Part shown: one piece after another, positions 1 to 5,085 of the stretch | Layout: each line of letters begins with the position of its first letter | Numbering within the stretch: the first letter of the stretch is position 1 | NCBI GenBank assembly: GCA_002367355.1 | Contig: DFBQ01000203.1 | Coordinates: forward strand, 3,390 to 12,199 | Length of the DNA: 8,810 nucleotides | Direction: 5' to 3' | Origin: Deltaproteobacteria bacterium UBA3076 | GTDB taxonomy: Bacteria; Desulfobacterota; Dissulfuribacteria; Dissulfuribacterales; UBA3076 | Made by a program: the position numbers and the translations under genes | The notes under the pieces: generated by a model | What the model saw: only the letters and a program-made list of their open reading frames with translations | What the model was told of the DNA's origin: nothing | Databases searched by the model: none

Positions 1-19
1 GCCTCGCATCTGCAGCACC

Positions 20-89
20 CTGTAAACGCTTACAGTTCGGTGGGTTGTGGTAAAACGGGCGTTGTAATCCCGTGAACGGTTACGATTAC
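20..89. repeat. Pair of 12-base palindrome-like motifs downstream of the alkyltransferase gene
   Basis: Two related motifs lie 50 bases apart: GTAAACGCTTAC at 22-33 and GTGAACGGTTAC at 72-83, identical at 10 of 12 positions. The first sits in a perfect 6-bp stem (CTGTAA 20-25, TTACAG 30-35, loop ACGC). The second can fold as CGTGA (71-75) with TTACG (80-84), including one G-T pair. It is also bracketed by GTAATC (64-69) and its complement GATTAC (84-89). The second motif reaches into the stop codon of the minus-strand alkyltransferase gene. Neither stem is followed by a T run on either strand, so these are not obvious intrinsic terminators. They may be a dispersed intergenic repeat or paired binding sites; the sequence does not decide. 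Confidence 0.5.
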
Positions 90-589
90 CTATTATTTCT
101 ATAGGCATTTTTTTTATTTGCTTCAAATTGCAGTAAAAGTGCTTTGATCTCCAGGCCACATGAAAAGCCAACAAGGTTTCCCCTTTTTCCGACCACTCTA
201 TGACAGGGTATAATAATGGGCAGCGGATTAGACTTGAGGGCCTGTCCCACTGCCCTGGGCGAACCGCAACCGACTTCAGAAGCCATCTCACTATATGACA
301 TCAGCTTTCCAAAGGAAATACGACAGGTGGCATCCCACACTTTTTTTTGAAAAGCTGTTCCCTTTGCCTTAAATGGTATTGATGACCTGTTTAACTTTCC
401 TTCAAGGACTCCTCTGAATTTATGGGCAAGAGGTGAAAACGCCCAATTTTCCGGCTTGCCGGCGAAATCAAGCTTGATGCGGATAAGAAAGCCGTTTCCC
501 CACTGTCCCTGGACCTTCAAAGTGTGATTGAGTATTGGGATATAAAAGATTTCCTTTTTTATCACTTTATTATCACAGATCCATACCAC
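86..589 (-). CDS. ogt: Methylated-DNA--protein-cysteine S-methyltransferase (Ogt/MGMT family)
   Basis: Suicide DNA-repair protein that moves the alkyl group from O6-alkylguanine in DNA onto its own cysteine. The full active-site block is visible: PCHRV at residues 128-132 with acceptor Cys129. Further family features are Glu147 in the GLE segment that completes the Cys-His-Glu network, the helix-turn-helix region with Tyr99 (YSEMA), the arginine finger Arg112 in SPRAVGQA, and Asn121 before the active-site loop. An N-terminal half without Ada-type zinc cysteines precedes it, so this is a stand-alone Ogt type of normal length (167 aa at most). The start is uncertain. The frame opens with GTG at 589 directly after an in-frame TAG (592-590), and no in-frame ATG precedes the conserved part. 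An alternative GTG lies at 565 (residue 9). A repeat-filled 122-base gap separates it from thiL, so cotranscription is unclear. The symbol ogt reflects the family, not proven orthology. Confidence 0.9.
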   Translation of the reverse strand: MVWICDNKVIKKEIFYIPILNHTLKVQGQWGNGFLIRIKLDFAGKPENWAFSPLAHKFRGVLEGKLNRSSIPFKAKGTAFQKKVWDATCRISFGKLMSYSEMASEVGCGSPRAVGQALKSNPLPIIIPCHRVVGKRGNLVGFSCGLEIKALLLQFEANKKNAYRNNR

Positions 590-602
590 CTATAGACAAT
601 GC

Positions 603-704
603 TGAATTGTGAATGCTGAATGCTGAATGCTGAATTGTGGAAGAAGATTTAGAAGACATATACTTTTACCTTAACTCAACATTCAAAATTCAAAATTCAA
701 CATT
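603..704. repeat. Heptad inverted-repeat array A (TGAATGC type)
   Basis: The left arm (603-637) is five consecutive 7-base units: TGAATTG, three copies of TGAATGC, then TGAATTG. The right arm (679-704) is the inverse: ACATTCA, two copies of AAATTCA, then ACATT. In reverse complement these read TGAATGT and TGAATTT. The arms can pair imperfectly around a loop of about 40 bases. The array fills the gap between thiL and the alkyltransferase gene and ends just short of the thiL stop codon. I found no convincing terminal repeats or target duplication around it. It might act as a transcript end or mRNA-stabilising hairpin, but that is inference. Confidence 0.75.
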
Positions 705-711
705 TGCGGAA

Positions 712-1740
712 TCAAATATAGTGTTCATAACCCTGATATGTAATGTCTTTTGCGCCTTGAGACGTTTTTAAAATTACCCTATCACCCTGTACTATCTTTC
801 CAATTCGGAACGGTCTATACCCAAGAATCTTCGCGGCAATTTTTTGTACTTCAGACTCATTTTTTTCTGACACGGTCCACAAGAGCTCAAAATCTTCGCC
901 TCCTGTAAGGGCAAGATCTAAGGGCAATATTCCCAAAATCCCTGAAGTTTTTTTTAAGGCCCTGGAAACCGGCATTTCCCTTGCCCAGACTTCGGCGCCG
1001 ACTTTGCTGTTTTTACATACATGGGCAAGATCTGTGGCAATGCCGTCAGAGACGTCTATGGCAGTTTGAACCATGCCTTTTGCAGCCAGGGCCTGTCCCA
1101 GTGTCACGCGTGGTTCAGGGTCCAGATGCTTGCTTACCAGACGTTTTAGAACAGCCCTTGAGATCCCATGTGCCCCTTTTTGACCTTTGAAGGGACTTCT
1201 CTTTTCTTTATATTTCCTTAACAACTCAAGCCCGGCGGCCGCTTCTCCAAGATTACCTGAACAGTAAATCAGGTCGTCCGGCTGTGCATGACCACGGCTC
1301 AGCCATTTCCCTTTTTTTACTTCTCCAATCAAGGTAAGGCTGAGTGAGAGCCGATCCGGGGCGCTTACAGTATCTCCTCCGACCAGGCTTACTCCATATT
1401 CGGATAGTCGTGATATCAGTCCCTTAGAGAAACTGTCCCAAAATCTGTCAGTCATTCCCGGACGCACAGCCAGGTTCAGAAAGGCCCAGCGGGGATTTCC
1501 CCCCATAGCCCCTGCATCGCTCAAATTAACCGCCGCTGTCTTTCTACCAAGATGCCATGGATCAAAATAGTCAAGGTCAAAGTGAATTGACTCAACAAGT
1601 GTGTCGGTGGTGATTATTAGATGGCGATCAGGACTTGGGGCTACCACGGCGCAGTCATCGCCTATGCCCACCAATACAGAGGGATCCTTTATTTGCGCTC
1701 CTGCAAGACGTTGTATTTTAGCGATGAGATCTCTTTCCAT
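712..1740 (-). CDS. thiL: Thiamine-monophosphate kinase
   Basis: Cytoplasmic last step of thiamine pyrophosphate synthesis: phosphorylates thiamine monophosphate to thiamine diphosphate with ATP. It belongs to the PurM/AIR-synthase-like ATP-binding superfamily. Family landmarks appear in order: GIGDDCAVV with metal-binding Asp28 and Asp29, TTDTLVE with Asp46, NLSDAGAMGG with Asp75, GGDT with Asp123, SGNLGEA near 161-167, DVSDG at 229-233, and LTGGEDFELL at 278-287. Length (342 aa) is usual for the family. The ATG start lies 14 bases after the ndk stop. Its ribosome site is weak (AAAGAA, complement of 1747-1752, 6 bases away), so translation may depend on coupling to ndk. ndk and thiL as a two-gene unit suggests shared nucleotide and cofactor phosphorylation housekeeping. 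No defects seen. Confidence 0.96.
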   Translation of the reverse strand: MERDLIAKIQRLAGAQIKDPSVLVGIGDDCAVVAPSPDRHLIITTDTLVESIHFDLDYFDPWHLGRKTAAVNLSDAGAMGGNPRWAFLNLAVRPGMTDRFWDSFSKGLISRLSEYGVSLVGGDTVSAPDRLSLSLTLIGEVKKGKWLSRGHAQPDDLIYCSGNLGEAAAGLELLRKYKEKRSPFKGQKGAHGISRAVLKRLVSKHLDPEPRVTLGQALAAKGMVQTAIDVSDGIATDLAHVCKNSKVGAEVWAREMPVSRALKKTSGILGILPLDLALTGGEDFELLWTVSEKNESEVQKIAAKILGYRPFRIGKIVQGDRVILKTSQGAKDITYQGYEHYI

Positions 1741-1754
1741 TCATTATTCTTTGA

Positions 1755-2171
1755 CTATCCTACTATTTCCAAACTGCTGAAGAAGTAGGTTATCTCTGTG
1801 GCAGCGGTCTCAGGGGCATCGGAGCCATGCACCACATTTTTTTCAATATCCGTGGCAAAATCAGCCCTTACAGTCCCAGGCTTTGCTTCTTTGTAGTTTG
1901 TGGCACCCATGAGCTCCCGGTTGCGCTGGATTACGTCTTTACCCTCAAGGACCATAATTAATATTGGTCCGGAGGACATGAAATCAGTGAGGCTTTCGAA
2001 AAAAGGTCTCTCTCTATGAACTGCATAGAAGCCTTCTGCCTCCTTTTTGCTTAAGTATATCATTTTCATGGCAGCTATCCGGAACCCGGCACCTTCAAAG
2101 CGTTTGATGACATCCCCGATAAGGCCTCGAGACACGCCGTCCGGCTTGATGATAGATAATGTACGTTCCAT
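1755..2171 (-). CDS. ndk: Nucleoside diphosphate kinase
   Basis: Transfers the gamma phosphate from ATP to nucleoside and deoxynucleoside diphosphates through a phosphohistidine, balancing the NTP and dNTP pools in the cytoplasm. Family marks: the start [12 protein letters not shown] with Lys9, a Kpn-loop type segment near 92-104 ([15 protein letters not shown]), and the active-site block NVVHGSDA with catalytic His115. The usual bacterial motif ends HGSDS; here the last residue is Ala119, a tolerated variant in my recollection. Length of 138 aa is typical of bacterial enzymes. The ATG at 2171 is preceded by a good ribosome site (AAGGAGAT, complement of 2181-2188), about 11 bases from GGAG. 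It is the first gene of a probable ndk-thiL unit. A strong hairpin array lies 40-90 bases upstream, in the promoter or leader. Confidence 0.97.
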   Translation of the reverse strand: MERTLSIIKPDGVSRGLIGDVIKRFEGAGFRIAAMKMIYLSKKEAEGFYAVHRERPFFESLTDFMSSGPILIMVLEGKDVIQRNRELMGATNYKEAKPGTVRADFATDIEKNVVHGSDAPETAATEITYFFSSLEIVG

Positions 2172-2211
2172 TCCGATAAGATCTCCTTTTTTAGATTATT
2201 AAAGGTCGTTA

Positions 2212-2258
2212 GGCTGAAGGCCGAAGGCTGAAGTGATCTAACAGCCTTCAGCCTTCAG
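2212..2258. repeat. Heptad inverted-repeat array B (GGCTGAA type) upstream of ndk
   Basis: Left arm: GGCTGAA (2212-2218), GGCCGAA (2219-2225), GGCTGAA (2226-2232). Right arm at 2242-2258 is a run of CAGCCTT units. The segments 2214-2230 and 2242-2258 are complementary at 16 of 17 positions around an 11-base loop. The only mismatch is C-A in plus-strand RNA but would be a G-U pair in minus-strand RNA, so the hairpin is fully paired only in the ndk orientation. It lies 41-87 bases before the ndk start codon. A TAATAAT-like -10 candidate for ndk (complement of about 2195-2201) sits between the hairpin and the ribosome site, so the hairpin may overlap the promoter rather than the transcript. Confidence 0.8.
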
Positions 2259-2303
2259 TCTATCTACCTAATTTTATGTGATCGCGCATAATTTGTCCCT
2301 AAA

Positions 2304-2330
2304 AGCCTTCCACCTTCAGTCTATCCACCT
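2304..2330. repeat. Diverged direct copy of the right arm of array B
   Basis: The 27 bases at 2304-2330 match 2243-2269 at 24 of 27 positions, in direct orientation. The match includes the shared stretch CCTTCAGTCTATC that runs beyond the heptads. It has no matching left arm of its own, so it looks like a partial duplication or a remnant of a second hairpin. The surrounding bases (2259-2303 and 2331-2385) hold nothing else I can identify. Confidence 0.65.
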
Positions 2331-2393
2331 GAGAGTTACTTTGTCTGTAGTAAAAAAATGAGTACAAGGCAAATATTGATAGCTCACTTTTTA

Positions 2394-2583
2394 GGTTCAT
2401 CGCGGATTAATGGGAAAATTCCGCAGATTCACTGCCATAGATCAGCTGTGTTGCTGCTATAAGCCGTTAGCAATCAGGTATCAGCCGTTAGTTTGTGGTT
2501 ATTTTTCAAATAGATAGCTAACAGCTAAAAGCTAAGCGCTAATAGCTGTTCAAGTGGATTACCCCAGTAATCCGCGATGAACC
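2394..2583. mobile_element. MITE-like non-autonomous element 1 (190 bp, 16-bp terminal inverted repeats)
   Basis: The ends are perfect 16-base inverted repeats, GGTTCATCGCGGATTA (2394-2409) and its complement (2568-2583). The element is flanked on both sides by the 8-base direct repeat ACTTTTTA (2386-2393 and 2584-2591), which reads as a target-site duplication. The similarity of the two ends continues inward imperfectly (TGGG, then AAT and CC). Each end holds a small hairpin, the clearest being GGATTAC (2556-2562) with GTAATCC (2567-2573). The interior has no open reading frame and carries heptad array C. It needs a transposase in trans. Ends beginning GG with an 8-base duplication suit an ISL3-type enzyme, but that is only an inference. 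Confidence 0.8.
2456..2550. repeat. Heptad inverted-repeat array C, inside element 1
   Basis: The right arm is five 7-base units from 2516: AGCTAAC, AGCTAAA, AGCTAAG, CGCTAAT, AGCTGTT. The left arm keeps the same 7-base period: CCGTTAG (2464-2470), CAATCAG, GTATCAG, CCGTTAG (2485-2491). The outer parts 2456-2471 and 2531-2546 pair at most positions (GCTAT, then AGC, then TTAGC). The arms are more diverged than in array B. The array occupies the middle of the 190-bp element. Confidence 0.65.
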
Positions 2584-2611
2584 ACTTTTTACTGTATTCA
2601 CTGATGATTTC

Positions 2612-2640
2612 TTGACTTCAATTTTTACTTTTATTAAATT
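2612..2640 (+). promoter_or_regulatory. Probable ancestral tRNA-Leu promoter, now separated from the gene
   Basis: TTGACT (2612-2617), a 17-base spacer and TAAATT (2635-2640) make a good sigma-70-type promoter. It now points into element 2, more than 230 bases before the tRNA. If 2645-2867 (the element plus one target copy) is removed, the -10 box would lie 17 bases from the tRNA 5' end, a normal layout for a tRNA gene. Part of the -10 box lies inside the duplicated target AAATTATTT. Confidence 0.6.
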
Positions 2641-2644
2641 ATTT

Positions 2645-2858
2645 GGCATCCTTCATTTACCAGTTTACACTTTTTTCGAAAAAGCGTGTATTATCGAATC
2701 GAATGCAGAGGTCGAAACTGGAAATTTGAAATTTGAAATTAGGTAACGTATCTACATCTTTGTATTTTTTCCAATTTCCAGTTTCAAGTTTCCGATTTCA
2801 TTGTCAAAACACAAGATCAGCAAAGTGAAAACTACTTTTGACTTGTAGTGAAGGATGC
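2645..2858. mobile_element. MITE-like non-autonomous element 2 (about 214 bp)
   Basis: Inverted ends GCATCCTTCA (2646-2655) and TGAAGGATGC (2849-2858) are flanked by the 9-base direct repeat AAATTATTT at 2636-2644 and 2859-2867. There is one extra G on the left, or equivalently an 8-base duplication with a mismatched terminal base. Weaker similarity continues inward: GTTTACACTTT on the left and GTTTTCACTTT in the complement of the right end, at different distances. Inside the left half is the perfect palindrome TTTTTCGAAAAA (2672-2683), and the centre holds heptad array D. No coding capacity is visible. The terminal repeat is shorter than in element 1, so confidence rests mainly on the duplication. 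A 12-base match to the left end recurs at 8790-8801. Confidence 0.7.
2714..2799. repeat. Heptad inverted-repeat array D (GAAATTT type), inside element 2
   Basis: The left arm at 2714-2741 is GAAACTG, two copies of GAAATTT, then GAAATTA. The right arm at 2772-2799 is CAATTTC, CAGTTTC, AAGTTTC, CGATTTC, which in reverse complement is again GAAA plus three variable bases. The arms pair imperfectly around a loop of about 30 bases. Four bases of each unit (GAAA) are constant and three vary, the same style as arrays A-C. Confidence 0.75.
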
Positions 2859-2867
2859 AAATTATTT
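2838..2867 (+). promoter_or_regulatory. Candidate replacement promoter for tRNA-Leu formed at the element 2 right junction
   Basis: TTGACT (2838-2843) lies inside the right end of element 2. The only plausible -10 sequences, AATTAT (2860-2865, 16-base spacer, 4 of 6 consensus) or the overlapping ATTATT (2861-2866, 17-base spacer), lie in the duplicated target just outside it. Transcription would begin about 2872, giving a leader of roughly 9 bases before the tRNA. The -10 box is mediocre, so promoter strength is uncertain. Confidence 0.5.
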
Positions 2868-2880
2868 CAGCGTTCCTTGT

Positions 2881-2967
2881 GCGAGAGTGGCGGAAATGGT
2901 AGACGCACTGGACTTAGGATCCAGCGGGCTTACACCTATGCGAGTTCGACTCTCGCCTCTCGCACCA
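2881..2967 (+). tRNA. tRNA-Leu (UAG anticodon)
   Basis: Class II tRNA of 87 bases with encoded CCA (2965-2967). The acceptor stem GCGAGAG (2881-2887) pairs with CTCTCGC (2957-2963), and the discriminator base is A2964, as expected for leucine. The anticodon stem CTGGA (2908-2912) pairs with TCCAG (2920-2924) around loop CTTAGGA with anticodon TAG at 2915-2917, reading CUA and probably other CUN codons. A long variable arm spans 2925-2939. The T arm is GCGAG (2940-2944), loop TTCGACT, CTCGC (2952-2956). The D arm has GCG and CGC stems and GG in its loop. It sits directly upstream of the tig operon and downstream of two inserted elements. Confidence 0.97.
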
Positions 2968-3009
2968 GAGAACTTGTTTTATTAAAATAGCACTGTATGT
3001 TTGCCATTT

Positions 3010-3028
3010 GCCCTTGACGGGGGCTTTT
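3010..3028 (+). terminator. Weak candidate terminator after tRNA-Leu
   Basis: GCCCT (3010-3014) can pair with GGGGC (3020-3024), including one U-G pair, around a short loop. It is followed by TTTT and a T-rich stretch to about 3045. The stem is short, so termination would be partial at best and tRNA transcripts might read into tig. The rest of 2968-3171 holds no gene. A TATATT box at 3130-3135 could serve tig, but it lacks a good -35 partner. Confidence 0.35.
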
Positions 3029-3171
3029 CTCCTTTATTTTTCTCTTTAAAGATATTAAATAAATGAACCACCTGTAAAATTTCATCTGTTGTTTCTTTTG
3101 GAACAGGATTTGGAGTTTTGTGAGCGACTTATATTCAAATAATTGAACTTGTAAAGAAAGGTAAGAAGTTA

Positions 3172-4470
3172 ATGAAGGTTACAGTCGAAGACATAGGTCC
3201 TATTCAGAAACGTCTCTCAGTAGAAATACCCGCTGACGTGGTATCTAAGGAGTTTGACAGCGCATACAACCAACTGAAAAAGGGGGCAAATATTAAAGGT
3301 TTCAGAAAGGGCAAGGCCCCTCGCAGCATACTGGAGCGTCACTACGGTCCGCAGGTGGAAAGTGAGGTGCTTGAGAAGCTTATTAAAGATAGCCTGTCCG
3401 ATGCCCTTAAGGAGGCAAACGTGGAGCTGATACTTGATCCCCAGTTGGATTCAACCTCTCCCTTAAAGGCCGCCGAAGTTTTTTCTTATTCAGCCCTCCT
3501 GGACCTCTGGCCTGAGTTCGAAGTGCCAAAATATAAAGGCCTTGAACTGGAAGAGCCCCTGGTGGAGGTGAGTGAAGAGGAGATACAGGAGCAACTTGAG
3601 GCCCTGCTACGCCATTTCGCAACAGTAGAGTCTATGGAAGAAGACCGTCCTGTGGAAAAGGGCGATCTTGCCATAATTGATTATGTGGGGGAGATAGATG
3701 GTGAGCCTGTGGATGGCCTTTCGGAAGAAAATTACTATCTGGAAGTTGGCGCAGGCTATTTCAATCCCGTGTTTGAGGAACAACTTCCGGGAATGACTAA
3801 AGATTCTGAGAAGTCTATTGAGGTCAGTTATCCTGAGGATGCTTTAAACGCAAAGGTTGCCGGCAGGACTGTCCAATTCAAGGTGGTGTTAAAAGACATA
3901 AAAAAACGAATATCGCCCGAGCTGAACGACGATTTTGCCAAAAAGATCGGAGCAGATATCAAGACCGTTGAAGACTTGAGGGATCGTCTGCGTAAACAGT
4001 TGGAGATAGACAAGCAGAAGGCCGCGAAAAGCAGTCTGAGACAGCAATTCCTGGAACAATTGAGGGAACAGGTGGATTTTCCCATACCTGATAGACTGAT
4101 TGATGCCAAGCTCACTCAAATGGTGGATAACGTGATAGGTCACCTTCAGGAACGGGGAATGGACCTTGAGAGGGCCGGGATGTCGGAGGACCGGCTCCGC
4201 GCGAAGATGCGGGAAGACGCTGTTGGCCAAGTGAAGACCGAGATTATTTTGGACAAGATTGCCGAAGTAGAAGACATTGCCGTGGACCATGACGAGGTTT
4301 CCGAATATGCTAAGTATGCGGATAGCCAATCCCAAAGGTTAGGTGTGGACAAGAAGCAATTACAAAACGCAATGGTGCAGAACGTTCTTCCTAAGTTGCG
4401 GGCAAAAAAGACCGTAGATTTTCTTTTGAAACAGGCAGTTGTAAAGCCGGCATCCCAGGAGGTTGATTAA
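3172..4470 (+). CDS. tig: Trigger factor, ribosome-associated chaperone and peptidyl-prolyl isomerase
   Basis: Binds near the ribosome exit tunnel and shields emerging polypeptides, in the cytoplasm. The N-terminal ribosome-docking domain carries the signature GFRKGKAP at 43-50. The FKBP-like isomerase domain follows at about 161-245, opening VEKGDLAIIDYVGEIDGEPVDG and closing near KVVLKDIKKR. The C-terminal helical chaperone arms fill about 246-432. Length (432 aa) equals that of typical trigger factors. The ATG at 3172 follows purine-rich AAAGG (3157-3161) and AAGAAG (3163-3168). The stop codon TAA (4468-4470) directly abuts the clpP ATG, and the clpP ribosome site lies inside the last tig codons, so the two are translationally linked. 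First gene of the operon. No defects seen. Confidence 0.98.
   Translation: MKVTVEDIGPIQKRLSVEIPADVVSKEFDSAYNQLKKGANIKGFRKGKAPRSILERHYGPQVESEVLEKLIKDSLSDALKEANVELILDPQLDSTSPLKAAEVFSYSALLDLWPEFEVPKYKGLELEEPLVEVSEEEIQEQLEALLRHFATVESMEEDRPVEKGDLAIIDYVGEIDGEPVDGLSEENYYLEVGAGYFNPVFEEQLPGMTKDSEKSIEVSYPEDALNAKVAGRTVQFKVVLKDIKKRISPELNDDFAKKIGADIKTVEDLRDRLRKQLEIDKQKAAKSSLRQQFLEQLREQVDFPIPDRLIDAKLTQMVDNVIGHLQERGMDLERAGMSEDRLRAKMREDAVGQVKTEIILDKIAEVEDIAVDHDEVSEYAKYADSQSQRLGVDKKQLQNAMVQNVLPKLRAKKTVDFLLKQAVVKPASQEVD
4457..4463 (+). promoter_or_regulatory. clpP ribosome binding site within the end of tig
   Basis: A strong AGGAGGT lies 8 bases (counted from AGGAGG) before the clpP ATG and is embedded in the final sense codons of tig. 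Ribosomes finishing tig pass over it, so coupled translation is likely. Confidence 0.85.
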
Positions 4471-5085
4471 ATGCCGCTGATACCTATTGTTATAGAACAG
4501 AGTTCCAGGGGCGAGAGGGCCTACGATATATATTCGCGCCTCCTTAAAGAGCGCATAGTATTCTTGGGAGGCGTGGTCGATGATGAAATAGCCAGCCTTA
4601 TTATAGCCCAGTTTCTCTTTCTGGAAGCGGAAGATCCCAAAAGGGACGTAACACTTTACATAAACTCACCCGGTGGGATAGTTACTGCGGGTTTAGCTAT
4701 TTATGACACCATGCAATATATCAGACCTGATGTGAGCACACTTTGCCTTGGTCAGGCAGCCAGTATGGGCGCGATGCTTCTTGCTGCAGGCGCTGAGGGT
4801 AAACGTTATACCCTCCCCAACGCAAGAATCCTGATCCATCAGCCCATGGGTGGATTTAAGGGCCAGGCAACAGATATTGATATCCATGCCAGAGAGATCT
4901 TGAGGCTGCGTCAGAGGTTAAATGAAATTCTTGCAGCCCATACCGGTCAGCCTCTTGAAAGGATTCAGGAGGATACTGAGAGAGATTTTTTTATGAGCGG
5001 GGAAGAGGCCGTGGAGTATGGCCTTATAGATGAAGTTATTGTAAAACGTGATATTACTCCCCAGGAGGATAAGCCGAATGGCTAG
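4471..5085 (+). CDS. clpP: ATP-dependent Clp protease proteolytic subunit
   Basis: Serine peptidase that forms a tetradecameric barrel and degrades proteins unfolded and fed in by ClpX or another Clp ATPase. The catalytic triad is complete at canonical positions: Ser98 in GQAASMGA, His123 in ILIHQPMGG, and Asp172 in TERDFFMS. The conserved NSPGG (65-69) of the oxyanion region is present. The protein starts [25 protein letters not shown], so it has almost no propeptide compared with the E. coli enzyme. At 204 aa it is full length. It starts immediately after tig and overlaps the clpX start by 8 bases, which supports coordinated production of the ClpXP machine. Confidence 0.99.
   Translation: MPLIPIVIEQSSRGERAYDIYSRLLKERIVFLGGVVDDEIASLIIAQFLFLEAEDPKRDVTLYINSPGGIVTAGLAIYDTMQYIRPDVSTLCLGQAASMGAMLLAAGAEGKRYTLPNARILIHQPMGGFKGQATDIDIHAREILRLRQRLNEILAAHTGQPLERIQEDTERDFFMSGEEAVEYGLIDEVIVKRDITPQEDKPNG
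5063..5068 (+). promoter_or_regulatory. clpX ribosome binding site that fixes the start codon
   Basis: AGGAGG ends 9 bases before the ATG at 5078. This selects that ATG over the in-frame GTG at 5048, which would put the site inside the coding sequence and add a non-family leader of ten residues. Confidence 0.85.

Noticed and set aside
2667..2689. Intrinsic terminator built on TTTTTCGAAAAA with ACAC/GTGT flanks
   Set aside because: The stem is AT-rich with an internal mismatch and no T run follows on the plus strand, so it does not look like a working terminator.
2394..2858. CRISPR array
   Set aside because: The repeats are 7-base tandem units in inverted arms with no spacers of regular length between conserved repeats, and no cas genes are near.
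3407..4352. Several minus-strand open frames inside tig
   Set aside because: They are antisense shadows of the well-conserved trigger factor frame and have no family features.
5048..5077. GTG start that would extend ClpX by ten residues
   Set aside because: The strong AGGAGG at 5063-5068 is correctly spaced for the ATG at 5078, and the extra residues do not resemble ClpX N-termini.
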